Position numbers and translations under genes: made by a program
Part shown: one piece after another, positions 26,839-34,603 of the stretch
Position numbering within the stretch: the first letter of the stretch is position 1
Layout of the letters: each line of letters begins with the position of its first letter
Notes under the pieces: model-generated
Told to the model about the DNA's origin: nothing
The model's input: the letters and a program-made list of their open reading frames with translations, nothing else
Databases searched by the model: none
Assembly: GCF_023716485.1 (NCBI RefSeq)
Contig: NZ_CP092418.1
Coordinates: 913,001-977,000 of the forward strand
From: Microbulbifer variabilis
GTDB taxonomy: Bacteria; Pseudomonadota; Gammaproteobacteria; Pseudomonadales; Cellvibrionaceae
Direction: 5' to 3'
Length of the DNA: 64,000 nucleotides

Positions 26839-27078
26839 ATGAGTGGCAAAAAATCATTTTATTTAGAGCTTGCACGGTTGGGAGAGGTTTTGTCGTTAAT
26901 ACAAGTCCTTGCATATCATAAAGGCACGAGTAGAAGCGAAGAGGGGGTGGGGGGACAGCTTCAAAGAAAACCAGAATCAGCAGGTTCATGGATAGAGTTG
27001 GCAGAGGCTCACCCTGAACTATTTCGTGTTCGTGTAAAGGAAGGAAGAAGAAAGCTTGTAGCTTTAGTTTCTGGATAA
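26839..27078 (+). CDS. Small conserved-looking hypothetical protein
   Basis: 79 residues from an ATG at 26839 with AAGGAAG seven bases upstream. Helical N-half (YLELARLGEVLSLIQVLAYHKG), then SWIELAEAHPELFRVR and a basic end. The last two segments read like a small winged-helix fold, but I do not recognise the family with confidence. It is the first gene of the AT-rich accessory stretch. Confidence 0.55.
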   Translation: MSGKKSFYLELARLGEVLSLIQVLAYHKGTSRSEEGVGGQLQRKPESAGSWIELAEAHPELFRVRVKEGRRKLVALVSG

Positions 27079-27423
27079 GTTCTTTCGAGCGAAAAGCTGG
27101 ACAGTGGAGAAAGCGTGTCGCCGGTGCGAGGGCCCGAATTATAGAGCCATGGCTTACATCTACAGAAAGGTGCTCCCTAACTTATTGGTTGAATTATGGG
27201 TAAAGTGTGTTTAAGAACGGGAAGTTGAGTCGGACGACTTGAGTCAGTGGCTCACTATCCCTGGTTGCTATTTAGACAGTGGTTTATAGCCTGCTGTAAA
27301 TAAAGGCTTTTTTGTGGAGCTTGAAGCCTCCATCCCAGAAATAGTAGCCAAAAGGATAGTGAGCCCCTGACTCTTTAATAAGCGGTTAGAAAAAATTTTC
27401 ATTCACAGAAAGAGGAAAGATAG
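27079..27423. other. Gene-free spacer with a long inverted repeat
   Basis: 345 bp without a gene. It contains the inverted-repeat element described at 27241-27373, and just after it the heptamer GTTAGAA (27385-27391), 33 bp before the next gene. Confidence 0.6.
27241..27373. repeat. 133-bp inverted-repeat element (MITE-like or unusually long attC)
   Basis: Left arm 27241-27260 (GAGTCAGTGGCTCACTATCC) is matched by the reverse complement of 27354-27373 with a single mismatch. The next inner segments (GGTTGCTATTT and AAATAGTAGCC) are also largely complementary. The element has no coding capacity. It may be a miniature mobile element, or the folded stem of a long attC site, because it lies between two small genes and a GTT heptamer follows. 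Confidence 0.7.
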
Positions 27424-27999
27424 ATGTTTAATAGGTTGATAATTGTATTTCTTGGGGTTTTGTTTTTTTCAGGCTGTGCAACCCAAAGCAATCATATGAC
27501 AAGAGTTACACCGGAATCCGTTGTAACAAAACCTGAAGACGGTAAGGCGTTGGTTCATTTCATGAGGCCTTCCAATTATGGCGGAGCAATTCAGTCGACG
27601 ATTTATAATGACTCTAATTATCTAGGTACAGTATCAGCGCAAACAAGAGTTGCCTACCAAGCGGAACCGGGCAAGCATATGTTTATGGTAATTGGAGAAA
27701 ATGCAGATTTTCTTGAAGCGAATCTTTTGGAAAATAAAACATACTATGTTTTGGTGTCGCCCAGAATGGGAGTATGGAAGGCTAGGTTTAGTTTAAATCC
27801 TGCAAGTGGAGACGTATCTCAACAACAGATTGATAGCTGGTACAATAGCACGGCTGAAGTTGTGCCTAACGAGACTGGTTTAAATTGGGCAAAAAACAAA
27901 GCAAGTGAAATTGAAAAATTGAAATCTAAGTATCTGCCTAAGTGGCAACAGAAAGCTGAAAATGATAAGCAGAGATTAAAGCCAGAAAGCGGCATATGA
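27424..27999 (+). CDS. Lipoprotein, DUF2846-like
   Basis: 191 residues. Lipoprotein signal with lipobox FSGC (Cys18), then a beta-rich domain (KALVHFMRPSNYGGAIQSTIYND...YLGTVSAQTRVAYQAEPGKHMFMVIGE) and a helical C-terminal tail rich in Lys. The pattern fits DUF2846-type lipoproteins of unknown function. AGAGGAAAG precedes the ATG. First gene of the cassette array; an attC-like site follows its stop. Confidence 0.7.
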   Translation: MFNRLIIVFLGVLFFSGCATQSNHMTRVTPESVVTKPEDGKALVHFMRPSNYGGAIQSTIYNDSNYLGTVSAQTRVAYQAEPGKHMFMVIGENADFLEANLLENKTYYVLVSPRMGVWKARFSLNPASGDVSQQQIDSWYNSTAEVVPNETGLNWAKNKASEIEKLKSKYLPKWQQKAENDKQRLKPESGI

Positions 28000-28118
28000 T
28001 GTTTCTAGCTAAGTGTTGAACGTGGATCCAGCTACGTTCTACCAGCATGTGGCTCGCTTTCGCTCACGTTGCCACACGCTGGTTTCGCTACACTGGGCCA
28101 GTTAACACGGCGTTAGTA
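27994..28118 (+). repeat. attC-like recombination site 1 (~125 bp)
   Basis: Starts at the stop of the lipoprotein gene and ends in GTTAGTA (28112-28118). Strong internal dyad: CCAGCATGTGGC (28042-28053) pairs with GCCACACGCTGG (28071-28082) at 11 of 12 positions, and GTGTTGAAC pairs with GTTAACAC leaving one extra G, as in folded attC sites. The length resembles the Vibrio VCR class. The 3' heptamer departs from GTTRRRY at two positions. Confidence 0.6.
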
Positions 28119-28179
28119 GTGATACCAAAAATAAATTAGCCTAAACTTAGATGTTATATATACTAAAAAAATTCTACAT

Positions 28180-28842
28180 TTGATCTCTCTAGCTTCTTTT
28201 GCGGGCCTTCTGCTCGCATGCAGCGGCGGAGATAGTTCTGATCCAGTAGAGATGCCCGCTGAAATAGAAAGCTTTACCTCCTCCGAAATACTTTCAATTG
28301 GTCCTCCTTCTTTTGAAGTTGTTGTACGATTTTCACAGAACGTATCGCGAGAAGACGCTCTCGATATAGGAGTAAAAGTTGTGGTGGCTACCGATGGAGC
28401 TGGTGATATTATGGGGCAGGACTTTGCCCTATTTTATAATATGGATTGTCCAAGCGGCTATGAAGATTGCGATCAGACAGATTACTTCTTTACCTGGAGC
28501 TATGGAGATATTATAGGCTGGTGCTGCACTCTTAGAGGGCGCGACCTTTCGTATGAACTCACGAATGTAGATGGGTACTTACAATTAACTATGAGCTATC
28601 ATGGAAAATTTACTAAGAGCACATTTGATAATCTCGTTAGCGGTAACATCTTAACAAATGTAGAAGCAATTCTTTTCTCTGGGCCAAATAAAGAAACTGT
28701 TTTATCAAGGGACTACTACCCGCTGGTGAATGAGTTTACTGATCAACTTGGAGAGTTGAATGATAATATCCGTGATTATGATGGTTCCTCAGGTTTAATT
28801 GATATTCAAAGTATTACTATCACTAATTATTTGGCTCCCTAA
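28180..28842 (+). CDS. Putative lipoprotein, cassette gene
   Basis: 220 residues from a TTG at 28180; no in-frame ATG exists upstream. Short hydrophobic N-terminus ending in LLLAC, a lipobox-like site, then SGGDSSD. The rest is a beta-type domain with several Cys (MDCPSGYEDCDQ, GWCCTL). I recognise no family. Flanked by attC sites 1 and 2. Confidence 0.6.
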   Translation: MISLASFAGLLLACSGGDSSDPVEMPAEIESFTSSEILSIGPPSFEVVVRFSQNVSREDALDIGVKVVVATDGAGDIMGQDFALFYNMDCPSGYEDCDQTDYFFTWSYGDIIGWCCTLRGRDLSYELTNVDGYLQLTMSYHGKFTKSTFDNLVSGNILTNVEAILFSGPNKETVLSRDYYPLVNEFTDQLGELNDNIRDYDGSSGLIDIQSITITNYLAP

Positions 28843-28854
28843 ATTCGTCAAAGG

Positions 28855-28912
28855 TACTAACAAATTAAGGAAGCGGGACGCCGTAACTAGCCCCCTTCTT
28901 GAGGCGTTAAGC
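28855..28912 (+). repeat. attC-like recombination site 2 (58 bp)
   Basis: R'' TACTAAC (28855-28861) and R' GTTAAGC (28906-28912, a perfect GTTRRRY). The internal AAGCGGGACGCC is typical of short attC sites, and AAGGAAGCGGG pairs imperfectly with CCCCCTTCTT. It lies 12 bp after one gene and 14 bp before the next. Confidence 0.78.
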
Positions 28913-28926
28913 ATTCATAAAGAACT

Positions 28927-29259
28927 ATGGAAATATTAAAGGTATTATTTCTTTTTATAGCTACTGCCATAGCGGAAATTGTGGGCTGTTATCTCCCATA
29001 CCTTTGGTTGCGTCAAGGTTATTCTATTTGGATGCTCGTTCCTGCTGCATTAAGCTTGGCATTGTTCGTTTGGTTGCTTACCTTACATCCACAAGCTGCA
29101 GGCCGTACATATGCAGCATATGGTGGCGTCTATGTTTCAGTCGCGCTACTTTGGCTTTGGGCAGTAGAATCAACTCGACCAGTGGTCACGGACTTTGTCG
29201 GTGTTATATTCTGCCTAATTGGGATGGCAATCATCATGCTTGGGCCACGTCATGCTTAA
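28927..29259 (+). CDS. ynfA: YnfA/UPF0060 family small membrane protein
   Basis: 110 residues, the normal YnfA length. Four hydrophobic helices with the family signature: [16 protein letters not shown], then [32 protein letters not shown], and [22 protein letters not shown]-like fold; function unsettled, sometimes linked to efflux. It occurs between two attC-like sites as a one-gene cassette, with its start 14 bp after the GTT heptamer. Confidence 0.92.
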   Translation: MEILKVLFLFIATAIAEIVGCYLPYLWLRQGYSIWMLVPAALSLALFVWLLTLHPQAAGRTYAAYGGVYVSVALLWLWAVESTRPVVTDFVGVIFCLIGMAIIMLGPRHA

Positions 29260-29346
29260 AAAGCGCACCTTGTTCGTCTCTATCGGGGCGGGACGGCTTA
29301 CGGAACCTTCCCCCCTACATTGCGGCCGTTGCTGGCGGCGTTATGC
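29254..29346 (+). repeat. attC-like recombination site 3 (~93 bp)
   Basis: 5' GCTTAAA followed by AAGCGC (a one-base departure from the usual CTTAACAAGCGC), internal GCGGGACGGC, 3' GGCGGCGTTATGCC with R' GTTATGC at 29340-29346. It overlaps the ynfA stop. Confidence 0.65.
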
Positions 29347-29362
29347 CTCTTGAGAGGTAGTG

Positions 29363-29659
29363 ATGTACAAGGAACCTTGGTCAGATATAAATGAATACGT
29401 TGAAAGTCATAGCAAGGCTTTACAGCGAGAGTTGTTTAAGGAACTCTCGAAAGATCATTGCTTGTATGGGATTGAGCTTCAAGCTCTCGCAAAGCGTGAA
29501 GACCAAGACGATATACTCTTAACTGACCAGAGTGCATTCTATATAGTTCATCTAACTTGGTCTGGTAAGGAGGAGGAAGCTCCTTATCCTAGAACAGAAA
29601 AGTTTAGTACGATGGAAGAGTTGCAGGTCAGACTAGATTCTGATTCGGAAGATTTTTAG
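29363..29659 (+). CDS. Hypothetical cassette protein
   Basis: 98 residues, acidic, no membrane segment. Pattern: helical N-half (SKALQRELFKELSKDHCLYGIELQALAKRED), then ILLTDQSAFYIVHLTWSGKEE and a short helix. It resembles the many small orphan proteins of integron cassettes; I assign no function. The ATG starts 17 bp after R' of attC 3. Confidence 0.65.
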   Translation: MYKEPWSDINEYVESHSKALQRELFKELSKDHCLYGIELQALAKREDQDDILLTDQSAFYIVHLTWSGKEEEAPYPRTEKFSTMEELQVRLDSDSEDF

Positions 29660-29671
29660 AGGGCAAGAACA

Positions 29672-29731
29672 ACCATACAAGGTAAGGCAGTGGACGCCGC
29701 ATACGTGCCGCCCCTTCTCGCAATGTTATGT
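29672..29731 (+). repeat. attC-like recombination site 4 (60 bp)
   Basis: 5' ACCATAC, internal TAAGGCAGTGGACGCCG aligning with site 2 (TTAAGGAAGCGGGACGCCG), centre CGCCCCTTCTCG, R' GTTATGT at 29725-29731. It begins 12 bp after the preceding stop. Confidence 0.72.
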
Positions 29732-29747
29732 GTAATCCGAGGCAACA

Positions 29748-30011
29748 ATGAGTAAGAGGATTAGGGGAATCTGTGTTGCGATATATATTGTTCTGGGAAC
29801 TGTTAGTATTCATTTTCTTGGCGAAATATATGCTTCCAAAATAATGGAGGAACTGGCTAGGAATCCGTCGCCAGATTTGTATGCTAATAATCACGGGTTT
29901 CAATACGTAGCGTTCTGGGTTACATGTGGCATAGCCTTGTCATTCGCCCTAGTGCTATCAGCAATGATACTCAATAAGGTTCTGATTAGGCGACATGCCA
30001 AAAACACATAA
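29748..30011 (+). CDS. Small membrane protein, cassette gene
   Basis: 87 residues with two hydrophobic helices (about 7-28 and 50-77) separated by a polar segment, and a basic C-terminus (RRHAKNT). No family recognised. Starts 16 bp after attC 4; its stop merges into attC 5. Confidence 0.6.
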   Translation: MSKRIRGICVAIYIVLGTVSIHFLGEIYASKIMEELARNPSPDLYANNHGFQYVAFWVTCGIALSFALVLSAMILNKVLIRRHAKNT

Positions 30012-30091
30012 AAAACGCTGTTGTCGCCATGCTCCACATGGCTAGGACAGCCTACACTGCCTTCTGGTTGCCCCAAAGCTGGTTGTTAAAC
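30006..30091 (+). repeat. attC-like recombination site 5 (~86 bp)
   Basis: 5' ACATAAAAAACGCTG resembles the standard ATAACAAACGCT start with one change. R' GTTAAAC at 30085-30091 is a perfect GTTRRRY. Internal CCATGCTCCACATGG forms a small stem. Confidence 0.68.
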
Positions 30092-30104
30092 ATCGCTCAA
30101 AGTT

Positions 30105-30545
30105 ATGGCTAATTTCGAAATAAGAAAAGTTGAGAAAAATGATATTCAAGTCGTTGTGAGCTTGCTGCAACAGCTAGGATATGAGCCATCCATTCAGGCA
30201 ATTGAATCGCTGATATCAAATCCCATTTGCGATAGCTATGAAACGGTTGTTGGAATTTTAGACAAATCTGTCGTAAGCGTTATGTCTGTCATCTACTTTG
30301 ACTATTTTCCTTCAGCTGAAAGGTTTTGCCGAATTACAGCCTTTGTCGTGGATTCAGATGTCAGGGGGTATGGTGTGGGTACAAGACTAATTGATTTCGC
30401 GCGAGATAATGCTGCCGCAAAAGGTTGTAGTACACTTGAAGTAACAACATCGCTCAAACGTGAGTCGACTCAACAGTTTTATGAAAGTATTGGTTTCACC
30501 AAAACTTCGTACAAGTATGTTCAAAAACTGAAAAGCAATGTTTAA
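30105..30545 (+). CDS. GNAT family N-acetyltransferase, cassette gene
   Basis: 146 residues. Standard GNAT layout: N-terminal helices, beta strands (KSVVSVMSVIYFD), motif A RITAFVVDSDVRGYGVGTRLID with the acetyl-CoA loop RGYGVG (about residues 86-91), and motif B QQFYESIGFTKTSYKYVQ. The substrate cannot be predicted. GNAT genes are frequent integron cargo. The start is 14 bp after R' of attC 5. Confidence 0.88.
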   Translation: MANFEIRKVEKNDIQVVVSLLQQLGYEPSIQAIESLISNPICDSYETVVGILDKSVVSVMSVIYFDYFPSAERFCRITAFVVDSDVRGYGVGTRLIDFARDNAAAKGCSTLEVTTSLKRESTQQFYESIGFTKTSYKYVQKLKSNV

Positions 30546-30605
30546 TAAGGCAAGCCAGAGGGACTTCCGCACTGCTTGCTCCAGCCCCTGCTGGCGACGT
30601 TATGT
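30540..30605 (+). repeat. attC-like recombination site 6 (66 bp)
   Basis: 5' GTTTAATAAGGC overlaps the acetyltransferase stop. Internal CCAGAGGGACTTCCGC, then CAGCCCCTGCTGGCGAC, R' GTTATGT at 30599-30605. Confidence 0.7.
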
Positions 30606-30640
30606 GTTGCGAGTATTTCGCGATGAAGGAGTCGAACTTT

Positions 30641-30931
30641 ATGGATGAAAGACCAGTTAAGGCACAAGATTTACTCAAGGATGATGAGGATTACAAAACT
30701 ATTAAAGGGGTAAGAGTAAGAAAAGGAACTATTGCTGCTACTATAAAAAATATTGCCAAGCTAGAAAGCGCAAACTCAGAACAACGGGCTGCTATTCTCG
30801 ATGCTATTAAAGAAAATGCCCCTGCATTAGTTGCCCTTGATGTTCATCGATACTTCGAGTGTAGAAACAAGGAAGTAGAGAGAATCTTAGTAAAAGCAGC
30901 AATGAGTCTAAATGATAGTAAGAGCATATAA
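30641..30931 (+). CDS. Hypothetical cassette protein
   Basis: 96 residues from the ATG at 30641, chosen because AAGGAG lies nine bases before it; ATGs at 30602 and 30623 are alternatives and the first overlaps attC 6. All-helical, charged: KGTIAATIKNIAKLESANSEQRAAILDAIKENAPALVALDVHRYF. No family recognised. Confidence 0.62.
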   Translation: MDERPVKAQDLLKDDEDYKTIKGVRVRKGTIAATIKNIAKLESANSEQRAAILDAIKENAPALVALDVHRYFECRNKEVERILVKAAMSLNDSKSI

Positions 30932-31012
30932 TAAGTACCGGCAGTACGGCCCTACAGGCCCGGTCCCCAAAATCGTTGGACGAGTTTCCGCTCCTACTAT
31001 AAGCGCTTAGTG
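30926..31012 (+). repeat. attC-like recombination site 7, degenerate (~87 bp)
   Basis: 5' GCATATAATAAG is one base from the standard GCATATAACAAG. The 3' end reads GCGCTTAGTGCG, where the invariant G of GTT is C. It lies between two cassette-sized genes in the right place, but probably no longer recombines. Confidence 0.5.
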
Positions 31013-31038
31013 CGATAAGTAGTAAAGAGTATTGTAAG

Positions 31039-31494
31039 TTGAATAGTTTAAGTACGTATACCTTACTGGTTTTTGCTCTGATTGTTGGAGCTTCTCTTGC
31101 ATCACAAGCGGGGGTGAATTCACAGCTTCGTGTAGCTCTCCATACTCCCATCCAAGCGGCATTTATCTCTTTCTTGATAGGCACGCTCATACTAGGATCT
31201 ATCTCACTTTTTCAAAGTGAAAGCTGGTTTACTAAAGAGTCAATTACTTCCATACCATGGTGGGCTTGGCTTGGTGGCGCTTTCGGAGCATTCAATATTG
31301 CAATGTCTGTATTTTTGGCTCCAAAGCTGGGAGCGCTAGTTTTGGCAATCTCTATTGTTTGTGGCCAAGTTATAGCGTCTCTAGTTCTAGATCATAACGG
31401 ATGGCTTGGGTATCCCAAGATAGAGTTGTCAATTTCAAGGGTGTGTGGCGCGCTACTTATAGTAGCAGGTGTACTATTGGTGGCACGGCGGTAG
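31039..31494 (+). CDS. DMT-superfamily transporter, YdcZ/DUF606 type, cassette gene
   Basis: 151 residues from a TTG at 31039. Five hydrophobic segments and the DUF606 signature: SLASQAGVNSQLR, ISFLIGTLILG, WWAWLGGAFGAFNIAMSVFLAPKLGALVLAISIVCGQVIASLVLDHNGWLG, and a C-terminal GALLIVAGVLLVAR. Half-size drug/metabolite transporter that probably works as a dimer. Last identifiable cassette; it ends against a truncated attC. Confidence 0.85.
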   Translation: MNSLSTYTLLVFALIVGASLASQAGVNSQLRVALHTPIQAAFISFLIGTLILGSISLFQSESWFTKESITSIPWWAWLGGAFGAFNIAMSVFLAPKLGALVLAISIVCGQVIASLVLDHNGWLGYPKIELSISRVCGALLIVAGVLLVARR

Positions 31495-31526
31495 GCATAT
31501 AACAAGTTGCTGAAAAGTGGTTAGCT
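31495..31526 (+). repeat. Truncated attC at the end of the cassette array
   Basis: GCATATAACAAG (31495-31506) is a textbook attC 5' end directly after the transporter stop, but no matching 3' half follows. The nearest GTTAGCT (31520) is only ~25 bp away and has the wrong spacing. Confidence 0.5.
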
Positions 31527-31837
31527 GTTCTTAAAATAATCCAGCTAAATCCCTGTGGTAGCTTCGAATACAGCAGGGTAATCAACGGTGAAAAGAGGAT
31601 CTGCGCAAAGTGGTGCAGCTTCTCGCCTCTGTATACCTCCGTCATAGTATTCCCCACCGCCTTTATATTAACAGTTCAGATAATACGTATAATGGTGAAA
31701 AGCTATCTCGCTCTTGATTATCCAAATAAATACCATACATTTTGGTTACACTTTCGTATCTATATATAACACTTATATTTACTTGCTTACTTTTAGTCTA
31801 TAAATTTCGAATTATGGACCTGTAAAGGACCAATAGA
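31527..31837. other. Gene-free spacer after the cassette array
   Basis: About 310 bp, AT-rich, between the truncated attC and the phnD-like gene. It should contain the promoter of that gene. No gene or repeat seen. Confidence 0.5.
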
Positions 31838-32719
31838 ATGTTAAAACGTTTAACCGTGTCTATTCTCAGCCTCATAATGCTATTTGGCATATCCCTCATA
31901 TCTTCCCAAGAAAATATAAATCGGTTTGTTTTTACTGCCATCCCGGACCAGGACCCGGTACGCTTACAAAAACGCTTTGGCAAAGTTGCTCAGTATTTAT
32001 CTGATACGCTAGGGGTTGAAGTTAAGTACTTACCTGTGGAGACCTATAGCGATACGGTCGAAGCTTTTAGAAATAATAAAGTTCAATTGGCTTGGTTCGG
32101 TGGTTTTACTGGGGTGCAGGCTCGTATTGCGGATCCTGGCGCCAAAGCTATTGCTCAAGGTGAAGAAGATCAAAATTTCACTTCTTACTTTATTGCTAAT
32201 AAAAGCACCGGACTCAAATCGTCAGAAGACTTTCCCCGTGGTATTGAGGGTATGACGTTTACTTTCGGTTCAGAACACTCTACTTCTGGACGACTAATGC
32301 CGGAATATTTTATCCGAAAGGCATTCGGTAAGTCTCCAGCCGATGTGTTTAGCCACGTTGGTTTTGGTGACCACCATTCCAATACCTTGGATCTTGTGCA
32401 GTCTGGGAAATATCAGGTTGGAGCCCTGAATCACAAAGTGTGGGAGAATGAAAAGAAAGCTGGCAAAGTGGATGAGAGTAAAGTACAAGTGATCTGGAAA
32501 ACTCCTGGATATCCAGATTACAACTGGACAATTCGTGGAGATGTCGATGAGACCTGGGGTAATGGATTCACAGACAAGGTACAACAGGCGATTTTGAATA
32601 TGCGAGATCCAAAACTACTTGCCGCATTTCCTCGTAAAGGGTTTATCAAAGCTGATAACTCAATGTACCAACCAATCGTGGAGATTGCCCACGAAACTGG
32701 CTTATTGAATAATGAATAA
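31838..32719 (+). CDS. Phosphonate/selenate-type ABC transporter periplasmic binding protein (orphan)
   Basis: 293 residues. Signal peptide (VSILSLIMLFGISLISS), then a PhnD-like type II binding protein: FTAIPDQDPVRLQKRFGKVAQYLSDTLGVEVKYLPVETYSDTVEAFRNNKVQLAWFGGFTGVQAR, TFTFGSEHSTSGRLMPEYF and VGFGDHHSNTLDLVQSG. The close resemblance is to proteins annotated as putative selenate or phosphonate binders. AAAGGA sits upstream of the ATG. No ATPase or permease gene lies next to it, so it either works with a distant transporter or is a remnant. Confidence 0.85.
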   Translation: MLKRLTVSILSLIMLFGISLISSQENINRFVFTAIPDQDPVRLQKRFGKVAQYLSDTLGVEVKYLPVETYSDTVEAFRNNKVQLAWFGGFTGVQARIADPGAKAIAQGEEDQNFTSYFIANKSTGLKSSEDFPRGIEGMTFTFGSEHSTSGRLMPEYFIRKAFGKSPADVFSHVGFGDHHSNTLDLVQSGKYQVGALNHKVWENEKKAGKVDESKVQVIWKTPGYPDYNWTIRGDVDETWGNGFTDKVQQAILNMRDPKLLAAFPRKGFIKADNSMYQPIVEIAHETGLLNNE

Positions 32720-34603
32720 GCGATTTGGGTTCAAATTTTTCCTTCTGAACGGTGTATTGCTTACCTAAGAGGCCTCAGGGAGAGTCATAAAAAATCTTGG
32801 CTATTACAAGCTGAACCAATCAAAGAAGATACGCTACTTAGAGCCCAACAATAATATTGAAACTATTGGGCAGAATAGAGCTTAAGTAAATTTATTATAA
32901 TTCTAACTAGTCCAGTTTAGGTGCTGGACCAGTATTTATCTTAGTGTTAAAAATTCCCCCTATTAAAACTCCCTTCCTATTGCTTGCCTATCCAAATAGA
33001 TACTAATCTCTTCATAATCAATATCGTGTCCCGCTTGATAAGACTGAGTAACCCGCTCATCAGTATGCGCCATCAATTGCTGCACCGACTGCACGTCGTA
33101 TCCCATTCGCTTAAACCGGTCTGAGGCCAGGCTAGGCACTTCGTGAAAGCTGGGTGGGGTTTGCTTATTCGGTAATCCAATATAGAGTCCAATAGCGTTA
33201 CGAGCTTCTATAAACATATCGTTCAGTCGGCGGGCGCTTACCTGGCAAACATGCTCTTTAGTTTTTTCGGTGCGCCGTTGTTTAGGTGTGTGGCTCAGTA
33301 TATAGGGGCAGCGGTAATTTCTTATGCCTGGCCATTTCCTAGCCAGACGACTGCGTTACCTGCTCTCAGCCTGCCAGCAGGTTTAGCTGGCTTATGAATT
33401 GGTCAAAGTTAACCGCATGTCGCTGCCCAGTTGGTAACACAGAAGGGATGATTCTATGTGGATGGCAGCTGTTGAAAATTGAATCTATGAAAGATTTGAG
33501 CCGTGCCTTTTATGTTATGGACACGCACTTTTTAGCAATCAAGAGTGTGAGGGTTTGACTTTATTGGGGGTAAGTATCAGTGGAGCCAGCTGTTAAGGTA
33601 GGAGCAGAGTATGAAAGAGCTATAAGATTTGATCCTCATATGCTCAAAACATGTTTCGAAGTTGCTCAGTTATTAGACGACTGTATTTGTACACTCATAA
33701 TTTTGATAGTAGGCTGAGATGCTTTTGCAAGCTAGCGTGTGTTGTGCCCGCTCACTGCGAAACATGATCAAGTTCAGAGTGCTCGGCCTAGCCATCCCAT
33801 GAAAACTGTACCAAAGTTTCAAGTCATTTTCGGAAATGAGTTGTGCCTGTAAATCTTGCTCCTTAATCGATAGGAGGATTTCCGTACTGATTACTTGCGG
33901 GCATATGAGGTCAGCATGACTTTTAAGTAGGTTGTGAGCGCTAACCAACTTCTAAAGCACTACCCTGCTCCCTTTCATATTTACATCTAGTACAAGTTCT
34001 ATTTTCTAGGGGTATTCAGAGCAAGTCTTGGATGCTGGGTCATTCAGCTATTTTTTGGTAGCGATTTTGAAAAATTACCTTGCAAGTTTGGGGGTAAACC
34101 CTTAGGGGCTTACTCCTATCACATTTGTGGATGTGTATAAAATCAGCTCGATTCGTATAAAAATGATACTGTGTTTTCGTTATGGCTTTAGAGAGAGGTA
34201 AGTGCTCACAAAGTAAGTTAAGAGAGAGCTACTTGTTTGCCCATTGATGACAGGCACCAGACGCACATTGAGACTGGTTTTTAATCTGTGTAAGTTCTGC
34301 GACTTGTAAGAAAGCAAGTTATCAGATGGGGTTCACGTAATGGCGCGTAATTAATTTAGTGTGACGTAGATCAATCGCCGCGATAATATGCCGCGCTGAC
34401 CAACAAGGCTGCTGATGTACTCAGGAGGAGTCATCATCATCTATTCCTGCAAGCTTTGAAGCTATCAGAAGTAGATGAGTGAAGTTCTACCAAGTATCAC
34501 TCGGGTATTTGAAGTAAATCCTTCCAAATGGATTTGAAGTCATTATCCCAGTTTCACGTTTTAGATAGCGGGACTGGTTCACAGTTATTCAAGAAAAGCT
34601 GCT
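32720..34603. other. Gene-poor accessory spacer with an integrase remnant
   Basis: About 1.9 kb between the binding protein and kpsM. The only recognisable item is the reverse-strand integrase fragment at 32963-33355. The rest (33356-34603) shows short disrupted frames only, consistent with decayed mobile DNA. The kps promoter should lie in its last part. Confidence 0.6.
32963..33355 (-). pseudogene. Phage-type tyrosine recombinase, C-terminal remnant
   Basis: An open frame of about 130 codons bounded upstream by a stop at 33356-33358. It reads ARKWPGIRNYRCPYILSHTP, RRLNDMFIEARNAIGLYIGLP, PPSFHEVPSLASDRFKRMGYD, VQSVQQLMAHTDERVTQSYQAGHD. This is the catalytic C-terminus of a P2/P4-like integrase. 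The core HxxR box reads HEVP, so the second catalytic Arg is lost; LMAHTD and the Tyr in TQSYQ remain. The N-terminal and first half of the catalytic domain are absent, so it is dead. Confidence 0.85.

Noticed and set aside
33673..33948. Reverse-strand 91-codon open frame
   Set aside because: No recognisable domain, no good ribosome binding site seen, and it lies in decayed DNA; cannot be supported as a gene.
34057..34063. GGTAGCG resembling the core of an ops/JUMPstart element upstream of kpsM
   Set aside because: Only seven bases match, the flanking GGC and TGC are absent, and a chance hit in 2 kb is quite likely.
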